NCBI RefSeq assembly: GCF_900101075.1
Contig: NZ_FNFY01000009.1
Coordinates: 1-64,000, forward strand
Length of the DNA stretch: 64,000 bases
Direction of reading: 5' to 3'
Origin: Lacicoccus qingdaonensis
GTDB lineage: Bacteria > Bacillota > Bacilli > Staphylococcales > Salinicoccaceae
The translations under genes and the position numbers were made by a program. A model generated the notes under the pieces. It worked only from the letters and a program-made list of their open reading frames with translations, searched no databases and was not told the DNA's origin. Every line of letters starts with the position of its first letter. Within the stretch, counting starts at the first letter, position 1. Shown here one piece after another: positions 8,190 through 16,603 of the stretch.

Positions 8190-9002
8190 ATGAGCCGCTT
8201 TGAAAAATTTGCCACGGAACAGGATGTAATGGAAAGAATTGAACAGCTGCGTACGGAAGGCTTTGAAGAATCAGATATTACAGTGATATCCAGTCAGAAA
8301 CTTGAAGATGCCTATTTGAAGTACAGAAGTGTGAACTTTAAAAATTCCGAAGGAACGACATGGGATAAATTCATTTCAATGTTTTCCTATGATGATCCGA
8401 AAGACAAAGTTCTCGGCGCGTTCGACATCACCGACAGTGAAAAAGAGCATTTCAAACATGCCCTGGACAGACGGGAAATTTTATTGCTTAAGGAAAATCA
8501 TGCGGTGGATGAAAAAAGAGATGTCCAGAATGAACCCCGTGAATATCATGAAACCCAGCAGCAGGACACCCAGGCGATGGAGGATGAAGCCGCTCAGAAT
8601 GAAAGGCTCGATGCCCGGAACACGGCATCTGCAGGCCGAAAATCATATGACCACGGTTCGGATGCTGAAAGTGCCAGACTGCATACGGCGGACGAAGATG
8701 ACAGATTCGATTCCATCCATTCTTCCAAAGCTTCCGCTAAAGCAGCAGGCGGCAGCAGACCCGGCGGCCCGACCTACGCAGAGCAGGCAGACCGTGCCAT
8801 CCGGGACGACATCACCCTGGACTCGGAACGTGATGATGTCGAAGCCGATAATGACATCACCCTTAAAGATACAGAGAACGCTGATGAATATGATTATACC
8901 GCTTCAAAGAATGATAAAGACAAAGATACGGCGGGCAATGGCCCCGCTGTAAGTGAATACGATTATGAATCCGAGAAAGAAGAGTATGGCTATAAATCAT
9001 GA
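8190..9002 (+). CDS. Second YflT-like general stress protein with disordered tail
   Basis: The 270-residue product has an N-terminal YflT domain (SRFEKFATEQDVMERIEQL, DITVISSQ, GTTWDKFISMFSYDD). A long polar tail follows, rich in Asp, Glu, Ala and Ser with a Tyr-Asp-Tyr pattern near the end. The N-terminal domain is clearly paralogous to the preceding gene, while the tails differ. I use ATG 8190, 7 bp after GGAGGG, rather than the TTG two codons earlier. The sigma-B type promoter just upstream indicates induction by general stress. Confidence 0.8.
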   Translation: MSRFEKFATEQDVMERIEQLRTEGFEESDITVISSQKLEDAYLKYRSVNFKNSEGTTWDKFISMFSYDDPKDKVLGAFDITDSEKEHFKHALDRREILLLKENHAVDEKRDVQNEPREYHETQQQDTQAMEDEAAQNERLDARNTASAGRKSYDHGSDAESARLHTADEDDRFDSIHSSKASAKAAGGSRPGGPTYAEQADRAIRDDITLDSERDDVEADNDITLKDTENADEYDYTASKNDKDKDTAGNGPAVSEYDYESEKEEYGYKS

Positions 9003-9007
9003 ATGTA

Positions 9008-9037
9008 AAAGCACCGCGTGCCGGTGCTTTTATTTTT
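9008..9037 (+). terminator. Terminator after second YflT-like gene
   Basis: The stem AAAGCACCG (9008-9016) / CGGTGCTTT (9022-9030) has a short loop and is followed by a T-rich tail. Confidence 0.9.
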
Positions 9038-9063
9038 AATACATATGTTTTTTCAAGGGTGTG

Positions 9064-9897
9064 ATGAATTTGAAACTGGATGCGGTCGATGTGCTGTACA
9101 TGCATTACATCACGGACAGGACCACAGAAGAAGTGGACACATACGATTTCTGGGTCCGTCAATATGACAGGAATCCTGTGCAGCTGCTCCGCCACCTTCT
9201 GGATGAAGGTGTGATCTATGAAGATGACAGTCTGCATGTGACATTATGGAAGCTGAGGGTATTCGAGCTGAAAATCATTCTGAAGTCTGCCGGTCTGAAG
9301 GTTTCAGGCAATAAGCCGTCACTTGTCGAGCGGATCATCCTGAACGAAGAAGATATTGATTTTACATCCGTACCTTTGAAGAATGTATACAAAGTGAATG
9401 CCGGGCATGAGGATTTTTATCAGCAGACACATTTCATCGACTTCTTCCACTTCAACGGCAATATCGATCTGCATGAAGTATATGACTTTTATCTGTCACA
9501 TGATCATTTGGCCAATCATGATATCGCTGTTAAGTTTTTAGAGAAAAAAGCCCGTGACCATATCCACCATGAAAACAAATATACAGCAGTCAAATGCTAT
9601 TATCTGCTTGCGAATTACGCACAGGATGAAATGGGAGACCCGTTACTGTCCATCTATTACCTGAACCATTTCACCATGCTTGTCGTCCTTCAGTCAGCTC
9701 ATCACCGTGGTGCGGTCCACTTCGATCTGGACGGCTATACAAAAGACAGGTACAGGGCGTTCATAGAATCTGAAAATATGGGTTTGGATGCATTCGCAGG
9801 CTGTTTGGCTGAATCGGTAAAACAACTGCCCTATTCCTCTCACGAACTGAAATCCGCTGCGGCATTCATCATAAAACTGATAAACGAAAAGGCTTAA
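9064..9897 (+). CDS. SAP-domain protein, function unknown
   Basis: The product is about 277 residues. Residues about 58-95 (LHVTLWKLRVFELKIILKS, then SGNKPSLVERI) form a SAP motif, a helix-extension-helix fold often used to bind DNA. The remaining 180 residues have a helical, repeat-like composition with no family I can name. Such proteins occur as single genes in Bacillales and also in phages. No phage genes surround this one. ATG 9064 follows AAGGG; TTG 9070 is an alternative start. The gene ends inside a bidirectional terminator shared with czcD. Confidence 0.6.
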   Translation: MNLKLDAVDVLYMHYITDRTTEEVDTYDFWVRQYDRNPVQLLRHLLDEGVIYEDDSLHVTLWKLRVFELKIILKSAGLKVSGNKPSLVERIILNEEDIDFTSVPLKNVYKVNAGHEDFYQQTHFIDFFHFNGNIDLHEVYDFYLSHDHLANHDIAVKFLEKKARDHIHHENKYTAVKCYYLLANYAQDEMGDPLLSIYYLNHFTMLVVLQSAHHRGAVHFDLDGYTKDRYRAFIESENMGLDAFAGCLAESVKQLPYSSHELKSAAAFIIKLINEKA

Positions 9898-9926
9898 ATC
9901 CTCTCAATGGGATATAAGCCTTTATT
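9887..9926. terminator. Bidirectional terminator between SAP gene and czcD
   Basis: AAAAGGCTTA (9887-9896) pairs with TAAGCCTTTA (from 9915), with T on the right and A on the left of the stem. It can stop transcription from both convergent genes. Confidence 0.85.
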
Positions 9927-9927
9927 T

Positions 9928-10872
9928 TTAGTGGGCGTGACCGTGGTGGTGACCGGATTCCGTCTGGAAAGCCATGTCACAGATGACTTCCTCATCGTGA
10001 CTGTGGTCTTTACATTCTACCTGGATCGTCACGTGTCCGATATTGTTCTCTTCCAGTTCTTCTTCAATTTCATGCAGCAGTGCCTGACTTTCATGCACTG
10101 TCATTTTGCCGTCAACGACGACATGTGCCGACAGGGCGTTCATACCGCTTGTGATTGTCCATGCATGGAGGTCATGTATGCCTTTCACTTCATCAAATGA
10201 CTTTATCCTGCTGACGATATCTTCGAGGTCTACATTGACCGGTGTCCCTTCCATCAGGACATGGAGCGCATCTTTCGTCACCCGCCATCCGCTGATCAGG
10301 ATGAGTACGGCGACGATGACACTGGCAAGCGGATCGGCGATGCCCCAGTTAAAGAATATCATCAGGAGCGCCGCAACGATGGCACCGACGGAGCCGAGCA
10401 GGTCGCCGAGCACGTGAAGGAATGCCGCTCTGATATTCAGGTTATCCTGGGTGCTGCCGCTTCTCATCAGCATCCATGCGACAACGATATTGACAACGAG
10501 ACCGATCGCTGCAATGCCCAGCATGCCGAATGATGCGACTTCCGGTGGATTCTGGAATCTGCCGATCGCTTCATAAAATATGAACCCTGAAATGAGTATT
10601 AAAGTGACACCGTTAAAGACGGCGGCGAGTATTTCAAACCGCTTGTATCCGTATGTCTTACTGTAGTTCGCGACCCTTTCCCCGAGCGTCAGGGCGACGA
10701 CCGCGACACCGAGTGATATCGCATCGCTCAGCATATGCCCGGCATCCGCGAGCAGTGCCAGACTGTTCGTCAGAAAACCGCCGACGGCTTCTACAATCAT
10801 AAAGAATGTAATGATGATAAATGCGATGAAAAGCGTCTTTTTATTCGTATTATGCGAGTGATCGTGGCTCAT
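9928..10872 (-). CDS. czcD: Cation diffusion facilitator, zinc/cobalt/cadmium efflux (CzcD-like)
   Basis: The 314-residue product has His-rich ends (MSHDHSHN and a final HHHGHAH), six predicted membrane helices, and the family's zinc site residues in LLADAGHMLSDA (helix 2) and LHVLGDLLGS (helix 5). A cytoplasmic C-terminal domain with GIHDLHAWTI follows. CDF proteins exchange zinc-like ions for protons across the membrane. The gene lies 25 bp downstream of an ArsR-type zinc sensor on the same strand, so the two form a czrA-czcD metal-resistance operon under the operator at 11227-11248. The length is normal for the family. Confidence 0.92.
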   Translation of the reverse strand: MSHDHSHNTNKKTLFIAFIIITFFMIVEAVGGFLTNSLALLADAGHMLSDAISLGVAVVALTLGERVANYSKTYGYKRFEILAAVFNGVTLILISGFIFYEAIGRFQNPPEVASFGMLGIAAIGLVVNIVVAWMLMRSGSTQDNLNIRAAFLHVLGDLLGSVGAIVAALLMIFFNWGIADPLASVIVAVLILISGWRVTKDALHVLMEGTPVNVDLEDIVSRIKSFDEVKGIHDLHAWTITSGMNALSAHVVVDGKMTVHESQALLHEIEEELEENNIGHVTIQVECKDHSHDEEVICDMAFQTESGHHHGHAH

Positions 10873-10897
10873 AGCCTCACCTCCTGAAAATTAGTGG

Positions 10898-11197
10898 TTA
10901 ATCGTGTTTTATATGACTGATCATCTGATCCAGCATCAGCATGACGTGCGCGTCATCGTGGGAATAGTAGATCGTCGTTCCGTCCCTGCGGGATTTGACC
11001 AGCCTTAAGTTTTTAAGCGTCTTCAGCTGGTGGGAAACCGTCGACTGCTTGATATCGAGTGTATCCGAAATATCGCCGACTGAATGTTCATTGTTGAACA
11101 GATAGGTCAGTATACGTATCCTTGTCGGATCCCCGAGCGCTTTGAACGTCCGGGTGACCGTATCTATCGTCTCTGCATCCAATTTTTTATAATCCAT
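10898..11197 (-). CDS. czrA: ArsR/SmtB zinc-responsive repressor CzrA
   Basis: The 99-residue winged-helix protein contains [11 protein letters not shown] and the recognition helix [20 protein letters not shown]. The C-terminal helix keeps the alpha-5 zinc ligands with exactly the CzrA spacing (D82, H84, H95, H98; in S. aureus CzrA D84, H86, H97, H100). It should repress itself and czcD until zinc or cobalt binds. A nearly perfect 10-2-10 dyad just upstream is the likely operator. It is first in the operon. Confidence 0.92.
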   Translation of the reverse strand: MDYKKLDAETIDTVTRTFKALGDPTRIRILTYLFNNEHSVGDISDTLDIKQSTVSHQLKTLKNLRLVKSRRDGTTIYYSHDDAHVMLMLDQMISHIKHD

Positions 11198-11226
11198 ATG
11201 CCCACCTCTTATTTTTCATTCATCTA

Positions 11227-11248
11227 TATATTAACATCTGTTCATATA
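11227..11248. promoter_or_regulatory. Probable CzrA operator
   Basis: TATATTAACA-TC-TGTTCATATA is an inverted repeat with one mismatch, resembling the TGAACA-N2-TGTTCA sites bound by CzrA-type repressors. It lies 30-50 bp before the czrA start, where a promoter is expected. Confidence 0.8.
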
Positions 11249-11261
11249 TTAATCTAATGGA

Positions 11262-11293
11262 ATAAAAAACTGCAGACCGTTTGAGATCTGCAG
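11262..11293 (-). terminator. Terminator of the VOC gene pair
   Basis: CTGCAGA (11270-11276) pairs with TCTGCAG (11287-11293). On the minus strand the hairpin runs into a T-rich tract (11261-11269 complement). Confidence 0.8.
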
Positions 11294-11309
11294 CCTGTTT
11301 GACAGTTAC

Positions 11310-11741
11310 CTACTCTCCGCTCAACATCCAGTTGACGCCGTACTTGTCCCTGAATGATGCGAACATCGATGTCCACTCGGTTTCATCCCTCGGCATCTGT
11401 ACGTCCACTCCGGATGCGACCGCCTGTTCATAAAATGAGACCATCTGTTCCTTTTCGGTTTCCAGATCGAAGACGAACGCCATCATCGCCCCTTCGTTAT
11501 TGATGGATTTTCCGTTCCAAGTATCACTGATGAAGAAACCGTGCCCTAAAATCTCGATTTCGGCATTCATGACGAAATTCTCTTTGACTTCGGCCGGAAC
11601 ATCCTTGAATTCTGATGTGTCCTCAAACATCGCATCGTCCATCATCTGGATGGACACCAGGGACGCATTGAAGTTGTCCTTGTAATAGTCGATCGCTTCA
11701 CGTGCATTCTGGAAATTAAAATACTGATAATGCTTGACCAT
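11310..11741 (-). CDS. VOC-family (PhnB-like glyoxalase fold) protein
   Basis: The 143-residue protein contains FQNAREAIDYYKDNFNASLV, ILGHGFFISDTWNG and a C-terminal FRDKYGVNWMLSGE, all typical of PhnB-like members of the vicinal oxygen chelate superfamily. The reaction cannot be inferred; the superfamily includes glyoxalases, dioxygenases and antibiotic-binding proteins. It lies 11 bp after another VOC gene on the same strand and ahead of a clear terminator, so the two are probably co-transcribed. Confidence 0.75.
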   Translation of the reverse strand: MVKHYQYFNFQNAREAIDYYKDNFNASLVSIQMMDDAMFEDTSEFKDVPAEVKENFVMNAEIEILGHGFFISDTWNGKSINNEGAMMAFVFDLETEKEQMVSFYEQAVASGVDVQMPRDETEWTSMFASFRDKYGVNWMLSGE

Positions 11742-11752
11742 ATGATTCCCCC

Positions 11753-12112
11753 TTAACTGTTGACTCTTAAAATCGTACCCGCCGGATCTGAAATCCAGTA
11801 GCCGTCCGAATTTTCACGAACCTCCACTTCATCTCTCCGGCTGACACCATGTGTTTCGAAATACTCTGCTGCTTCCGTCACGTCGTCCACTTTAAGCTCC
11901 AGCCACACATCCTGCTGTGAATAGTTGTCCATGCAGTCCAGCCACAACGTCATCTCTCCGAACTGAAATGCATGGGAATCGGACATGAAACCCAGATAAG
12001 GCAATTTGAGCGTTTTCTTGTAAAAATGAACGGTGTCATCATACTTGTACTTCGGAATCTTGATCGCAATATTGCCGCTGCCGGTTATTTTACCTTCCAA
12101 GTGTCCCACCAA
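11753..12112 (-). CDS. Glyoxalase/VOC-family protein
   Basis: The 119-residue protein has a single VOC module (FYKKTLKLPYLG, FQFGEMTLWLD, VWLELKVDDVTEAAEYFETHGV, YWISDPAGTILRV). The PAG.I.R ending is common in bleomycin-resistance and glyoxalase-like proteins. Substrate unknown. It is first of a two-gene VOC unit, started by ATG or GTG with GGAGAG nearby. Confidence 0.75.
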   Translation of the reverse strand: MVGHLEGKITGSGNIAIKIPKYKYDDTVHFYKKTLKLPYLGFMSDSHAFQFGEMTLWLDCMDNYSQQDVWLELKVDDVTEAAEYFETHGVSRRDEVEVRENSDGYWISDPAGTILRVNS

Positions 12113-12170
12113 CTCTCCTGTGAATTTTATTCAACTCGATTATATAATCATCCGCGGTTGATTTATTATT

Positions 12171-12938
12171 CTAATCCGCCCTGTATTCACTTTTGCTTTC
12201 TTTTAAAATATTGATGAATAACAGGGGCAGGTTCAGAGTGATCGGGGGATCTTCGGGTAACGGGAGCCGTAAATTTAAATGTTTCTTGTATTTCCCGGGA
12301 AAAGTCATTTTGCCTTCCACTTTGCCTCTTAAATTATCTTTATGGACAAAGATTTTGAGCGGGTTGTAAGTCTTATGAATGACACATGCCAGACAGTAAT
12401 ACCCGCCCGGCGGCACATCATTAAAATACACATCCCGCTCTTTATCAAATTTCAATATCGCTTTGCCCACGACGGGAGACTGGTTCGGTATCGGCTTTTT
12501 GAACAGCCCGATGAATATGATGCCTTCAAATTGTTCTTCACATGTCAGATGGACGGTAAGGTCCGCTTCTTCGCAGGATTCTTCTATCAGCTCATCATCT
12601 TCATGCAGTTTATAGTCGCTGTAAATCTTATTGTACTGCGTCGTCAGCTGTTTCGGGGACAGTATCATCGATTTTTTGATTCTGTTTGTAAAAGTGCCTT
12701 CGCTCAAGTAACCGGATTTCAACTGGATATTGAGCACGGAAGCGTTCGTCTTCAAAAGTTCTTCTACACTGTTCTGTACTTTCAGGCTCACCAGATAGTC
12801 CTGCGGCGTCACACCGGTCTCCTTTTTGAAAACACGGTAAAAATGCGACTCACTGTATCCGAAATAGTGAGCCGCTTCTTTTACAGTCGTATGGTTGTAA
12901 TGGGTTTTGAAGTACTCGAGCACTTTATTGATATCCAT
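12171..12938 (-). CDS. AraC-type regulator with N-terminal DNA-binding domain
   Basis: The 255-residue protein has its AraC helix-turn-helix pair at residues about 1-105 (TVKEAAHYFGYSESHFYRVFKKETGVTPQDYL, split here by domain, then a second HTH ending in LSPKQLTTQY). Most AraC proteins carry this at the C-terminus. The last 140 residues appear beta-rich (FNDVPPGGYYCLACVIH, PPITLNLPLLF) and may sense a ligand or partner; I do not recognise the fold. ATG 12938 follows GGTGGTG. The gene lies 15 bp downstream of the DinB-like gene, so they form an operon. Confidence 0.7.
   Translation of the reverse strand: MDINKVLEYFKTHYNHTTVKEAAHYFGYSESHFYRVFKKETGVTPQDYLVSLKVQNSVEELLKTNASVLNIQLKSGYLSEGTFTNRIKKSMILSPKQLTTQYNKIYSDYKLHEDDELIEESCEEADLTVHLTCEEQFEGIIFIGLFKKPIPNQSPVVGKAILKFDKERDVYFNDVPPGGYYCLACVIHKTYNPLKIFVHKDNLRGKVEGKMTFPGKYKKHLNLRLPLPEDPPITLNLPLLFINILKESKSEYRAD
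12290..12303. promoter_or_regulatory. Candidate Noc-binding site
   Basis: ATTTCCCGGGAAAA matches the Bacillus NBS consensus ATTTCCCGGGAAAT at 13 of 14 positions. It lies inside the AraC-type gene. noc is present in this window. Binding is inference. Confidence 0.45.
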
Positions 12939-12953
12939 GGTTATCACCACCAG

Positions 12954-13490
12954 TTATTTATCATACTTCCTTTTCATCTTATTCAAGTATTGTTCCGACT
13001 GCCCTTTCGGTATCGTCAAAGTATCAAAATCGTCGCCTTTGATCTGCTTGCCGATATAGACAATCTGTCCTATGTGATAGGAATAGTGGGACATCTGTCT
13101 TTCAATTGCTTCAATGACAACATGCTCTTCACTTCTGATACGGACGGTTTTTCGAAGGTCTTCCCCTTCAAGATTTGATAATGTGCCGAGAAGCGTTTCC
13201 CAGCCGAGCTCCCAATGTTCAAGCATTTCCTGTCTGGATGCACCGTCATCTGTGAATTCCGAATCTCTGTCCCTCGATTCTTTTTCTCCGTCTGAAGTTA
13301 AAAAATCCGACCATCTTGAAATCATATTGCCGCTCAAATGTTTCATGATGACTGCAATGCTGTTTGACTCCTCATTCATTGACCACTGCAGTTCTGACTC
13401 AGTCAATTGTTCAATCGTCCTGTCACCGAGATTTTTAACATCTTTAAATTTTTCAATGACTGTATTTAAATATCTTTCTTCAATATTCAT
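12954..13490 (-). CDS. DinB-like (DUF1572) protein
   Basis: The 178-residue four-helix-bundle protein contains NSIAVIMKHLSGNMISRWSD near residue 40 and MSHYSYHIGQIVYIGK near residue 135. The conserved His residues mark the DinB/YfiT-like metal-binding superfamily (DUF1572 subgroup). Members are thought to be thiol transferases or metal-dependent hydrolases; the role here is unknown. I use ATG 13490, which follows AAGGTGAT, not the longer frame that reaches 13535. It is co-directional with and 15 bp upstream of the AraC-type gene. Confidence 0.75.
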   Translation of the reverse strand: MNIEERYLNTVIEKFKDVKNLGDRTIEQLTESELQWSMNEESNSIAVIMKHLSGNMISRWSDFLTSDGEKESRDRDSEFTDDGASRQEMLEHWELGWETLLGTLSNLEGEDLRKTVRIRSEEHVVIEAIERQMSHYSYHIGQIVYIGKQIKGDDFDTLTIPKGQSEQYLNKMKRKYDK

Positions 13491-13704
13491 TCTGAAATCA
13501 CCTTGATTTGATATTTGACGGGTGTCTCCCGCCATGATCGTTTGATTGCCCTTCGGTCATTGTTTCACTCGTCTTTCCGGATACTCTTCCATCGCTGAAT
13601 ACCTGATTTCCACACGTTTTCCCTTGCAATCCATACTTTTATATCCCCTTCCAGTTTAACGAATATTGTGACTATTTTCCACTTTAAAATGTAAGCCTTT
13701 TCTT

Positions 13705-13734
13705 TTGCATAATCCTGGTTTTTTAGGGTAGAAT
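13705..13734 (+). promoter_or_regulatory. Sigma-A promoter of P5C dehydrogenase gene
   Basis: TTGCAT (13705-13710) and TAGAAT (13729-13734) are 18 bp apart, 50 bp ahead of the start codon. Confidence 0.6.
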
Positions 13735-13784
13735 AGTCATATGCGTTTTCCCGCAATAATTTTATTTTTTAGGAGGAATTTTTA

Positions 13785-15329
13785 ATGGTATTGCCTTACA
13801 AAGCAGAGGCTGCGACTGATTTTACACAAGAATCAAACAAGCAGGCATTCAAACAAGCATTGGAGCAGGTAAAGGAAGACTTTGGTGTTGAACGTCCACT
13901 CGTCATCGGTGGCAAACAAGTGATGACAGATGATAAGACAACTGTCATCAATCCTGCGGATAAAGAGCAGATTCTTGGTCGTGTTTCAAAAGCGAAACCT
14001 GAACACATCGAGCAGGCTTTCGAAGCTGCCGAAGAGGCATTTGAATCATGGAGTGCGTGGACTGCAAAAGAACGTGCAGACTTACTTTTAAAAGTTTCAG
14101 CAATCATCCGCCGGAGAAAACATGAGTTCTCCGCACTGATGGTATACGAAGCAGGTAAACCTTGGAATGAAGCTGATGGAGATACTAATGAAGCAATCGA
14201 CTTCATCGAATACTATGCACGCTCAATGGTGGAATTGGCAGACGGTAAACCGACACTTGACCGTGAAGGTGAAACGAACAGCTACTTCTATCAGCCAATG
14301 GGTGTCGGTGTAACGATTTCACCTTGGAATTTCCCATTCGCGATCATGGCAGGTACGACACTTGCACCGGTTGTTGCAGGTAACACAGTACTGTTAAAAC
14401 CATCAGGAGACACTCCTCTGATTGCATATAAACTGATGGAAGTCCTTGAAGAAGCAGGACTCCCTGCAGGTGTAGTCAACTTTGTCCCTGGTTCATCAAG
14501 AGATATCGGTGACTACATGGTAGACCACCACAAGACACACTTCATCACATTTACAGGTTCTAAAGGCGTTGGACTCCGCATCACTGAAAGAGCGGCGGTT
14601 GTTCAAGAAGGACAGCACTTCCTTAAACGCACAATTACTGAAATGGGCGGTAAAGATACAATTATCGTAGATAAAGATGCCGACCTTGATGTGGCGGCTG
14701 AATCCATCGTCACTTCAGCTTTCGGATTCTCAGGACAGAAATGTTCAGCATGTTCACGTGCTGTTGTTCACGAAGATGTTCATGATGAAGTACTTGCAAG
14801 ATCAATCGAACTTGCTAAAAAACTGACTGTAGGCAACACAGTGGATAACACTGATATGGGGCCTGTTGTCAGCCAGAAACAGTTCAACAACATTAAAGAA
14901 TATATCGAAACAGGTAAAAAAGAAGGTAAACTGGAATTTGGCGGAGAGACAGACGACTCCACCGGATTCTTTGTACACCCTACAATCTTCTCAGACCTTG
15001 ATCCTGAAGCTGTAATCATGCAGGAAGAAATCTTCGGACCTGTTGTCGGCTTCACTAAAGTCAAAGACTTCGACGAAGGTCTTAAAGTTGCAAACAACAC
15101 TGAATACGGCCTGACTGGCGCAGTAATCACGAATACACGTGAAAACTGGCACCTGGCAGTACGCAAATTCGATGTCGGCAACCTTTACCTGAACCGCGGC
15201 TGTACTGCAGCTGTAGTTGGCTACCACCCATTCGGCGGTTTCAAACTTTCAGGTACAGACCAGAAGACAGGCAGCCCGGACTACCTGCTGAACTTCTTAA
15301 ACCAAAAAGTCGCTTCAGAAATGTTTTAA
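13785..15329 (+). CDS. pruA: L-glutamate gamma-semialdehyde (P5C) dehydrogenase
   Basis: The 514-residue protein is full length for the RocA/PruA-type aldehyde dehydrogenase that oxidises pyrroline-5-carboxylate (glutamate semialdehyde) to glutamate with NAD. It is the last step of proline and arginine breakdown. The catalytic residues are visible: E286 in TEMGGKD and C320 in GQKCSACSR, with the NAD-binding FTGSKGVG at 256-263. Codon use is strongly biased toward preferred codons, suggesting high expression. AGGAGG precedes the ATG, a sigma-A promoter lies upstream and a strong terminator follows. No proline dehydrogenase lies in the window. Confidence 0.95.
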   Translation: MVLPYKAEAATDFTQESNKQAFKQALEQVKEDFGVERPLVIGGKQVMTDDKTTVINPADKEQILGRVSKAKPEHIEQAFEAAEEAFESWSAWTAKERADLLLKVSAIIRRRKHEFSALMVYEAGKPWNEADGDTNEAIDFIEYYARSMVELADGKPTLDREGETNSYFYQPMGVGVTISPWNFPFAIMAGTTLAPVVAGNTVLLKPSGDTPLIAYKLMEVLEEAGLPAGVVNFVPGSSRDIGDYMVDHHKTHFITFTGSKGVGLRITERAAVVQEGQHFLKRTITEMGGKDTIIVDKDADLDVAAESIVTSAFGFSGQKCSACSRAVVHEDVHDEVLARSIELAKKLTVGNTVDNTDMGPVVSQKQFNNIKEYIETGKKEGKLEFGGETDDSTGFFVHPTIFSDLDPEAVIMQEEIFGPVVGFTKVKDFDEGLKVANNTEYGLTGAVITNTRENWHLAVRKFDVGNLYLNRGCTAAVVGYHPFGGFKLSGTDQKTGSPDYLLNFLNQKVASEMF

Positions 15330-15339
15330 TTGATAATAC

Positions 15340-15377
15340 AAAATGCCTCCCGCATCAACTGATGTGGGAGGCATTTT
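15340..15377. terminator. Bidirectional terminator between pruA and MBL-fold gene
   Basis: AAAATGCCTCCC (15340-15351) pairs with GGGAGGCATTTT (15366-15377). It serves the convergent genes on both sides. Confidence 0.95.
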
Positions 15378-15378
15378 G

Positions 15379-16581
15379 TTATTTGAAAAGTTCTTCCAGA
15401 GAATATGCAGTTTCTCTTTCAGGCAAAAATACTTTATGACCTTTTTCTTTTAATATACTGCCCTGTAATTCAGGCTTAAAAGTATGCCAGGGGATGACTG
15501 TCCCAGGGTTGATATCATTCACAATATCGATAATATCGTCGGGAGACGCATGGCCTCCCACCCCGATATTGATATATTTGATTTCATGCTTTTCCAAAAT
15601 TTTCTGCAAGTGTGTGAATCTCGGGTCATAATCACCCAGAGGCACACCATTCATATGAAGATATATGCCGCCTTTGTATTCCTCCGCCAGATCAAGGTTC
15701 TCATGATCCAAATGCACGATATGCGGCAGTTTTTCATTATACCCGCTGATTTTATATACTTGACGATTCGTATACGCGGATAACAATACTGCTGTATCAT
15801 GCTGCCAAAGTATCGGTACTCCTTGCTCCAGTGCCATATTGTTAATCTGGATCAATCTTTCGATGTTTCTTGGGTAGGGGTTGATGATCACCGCACCTTT
15901 TTTCTGCTCTATTTCTTTTTTTAAATCCAAAAGCAGATTGATTTCTTTTCTCTGAGGTGCTGCGCCGGCATCCAGTCCGTCCATAAAGCTGAATTCCGTA
16001 CCTTCGATCAACAGCAAATCTACAGGGGCAGATTTTTTTATTACCCGGGTGACATTATTCGGATGATAGCCGTTTTTCCTGATATCTCCGCTGTGCAGTA
16101 TGCGTCTTTCCCCGGTGTCGATCAGAATGCTGGCCGAACCCTTTATATCGTGGTCGTTTTCAATGAATACCACTTTATAATCACCGACTGATACCGGCTG
16201 TTCAAAAGGTATGCCGATTATTTCGGCTTCGATGGATACTTCCATTCCGGCATGCACCAGATTATCAAACAATACCTTCGATTCCATTGACATGTAGACT
16301 GGAAAATCTTTCGGCAGATACTTCAGGCCGCCTATATGATCGATATGCAGATGGCTGATGAACACTGCATCATCATAAGGACTTTCTCCATCGTATAAAA
16401 ATGGAATATCCGGCAGTTTTTTTTGGCGTATAAAATACTCAATCTCTGTAATTTTTATGCCTTCCGGAACATGTTCATCCGGCATTCCGAAATCCATGAT
16501 GACTCTGTTCCTGCCATCATCAAGCGAAAAGACGTTGGAGCCGATGGTATCGAGTCCACTCCAAAAAGTGATTTGCTCCAT
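15379..16581 (-). CDS. MBL-fold metallo-hydrolase, last gene of Ugp-like operon
   Basis: The 400-residue protein has a metallo-beta-lactamase fold: HLHIDH motif near residue 105, IENDHD near residue 170, LHSGDIRKNG near residue 190, and a late GGHASPDDI with histidine. The overall layout resembles RNase J/CPSF-like or phosphodiesterase MBL proteins, but the substrate is unknown. I use ATG 16581, preceded by AGGGGG, rather than the open frame that overlaps the lipoprotein gene. It is 22 bp after the binding-protein gene of the ABC transporter, so it may act on the transported compound, for example hydrolysing a phosphodiester; that is inference. Confidence 0.75.
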   Translation of the reverse strand: MEQITFWSGLDTIGSNVFSLDDGRNRVIMDFGMPDEHVPEGIKITEIEYFIRQKKLPDIPFLYDGESPYDDAVFISHLHIDHIGGLKYLPKDFPVYMSMESKVLFDNLVHAGMEVSIEAEIIGIPFEQPVSVGDYKVVFIENDHDIKGSASILIDTGERRILHSGDIRKNGYHPNNVTRVIKKSAPVDLLLIEGTEFSFMDGLDAGAAPQRKEINLLLDLKKEIEQKKGAVIINPYPRNIERLIQINNMALEQGVPILWQHDTAVLLSAYTNRQVYKISGYNEKLPHIVHLDHENLDLAEEYKGGIYLHMNGVPLGDYDPRFTHLQKILEKHEIKYINIGVGGHASPDDIIDIVNDINPGTVIPWHTFKPELQGSILKEKGHKVFLPERETAYSLEELFK

Positions 16582-16603
16582 GAAATCAGCCCCCTGTACA
16601 ATA

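Noticed and set aside
13565-13756. Minus-strand open frame of 63 codons between the DinB-like gene and pruA
   Set aside because: It covers the pruA promoter and has no recognisable protein features or start signal.
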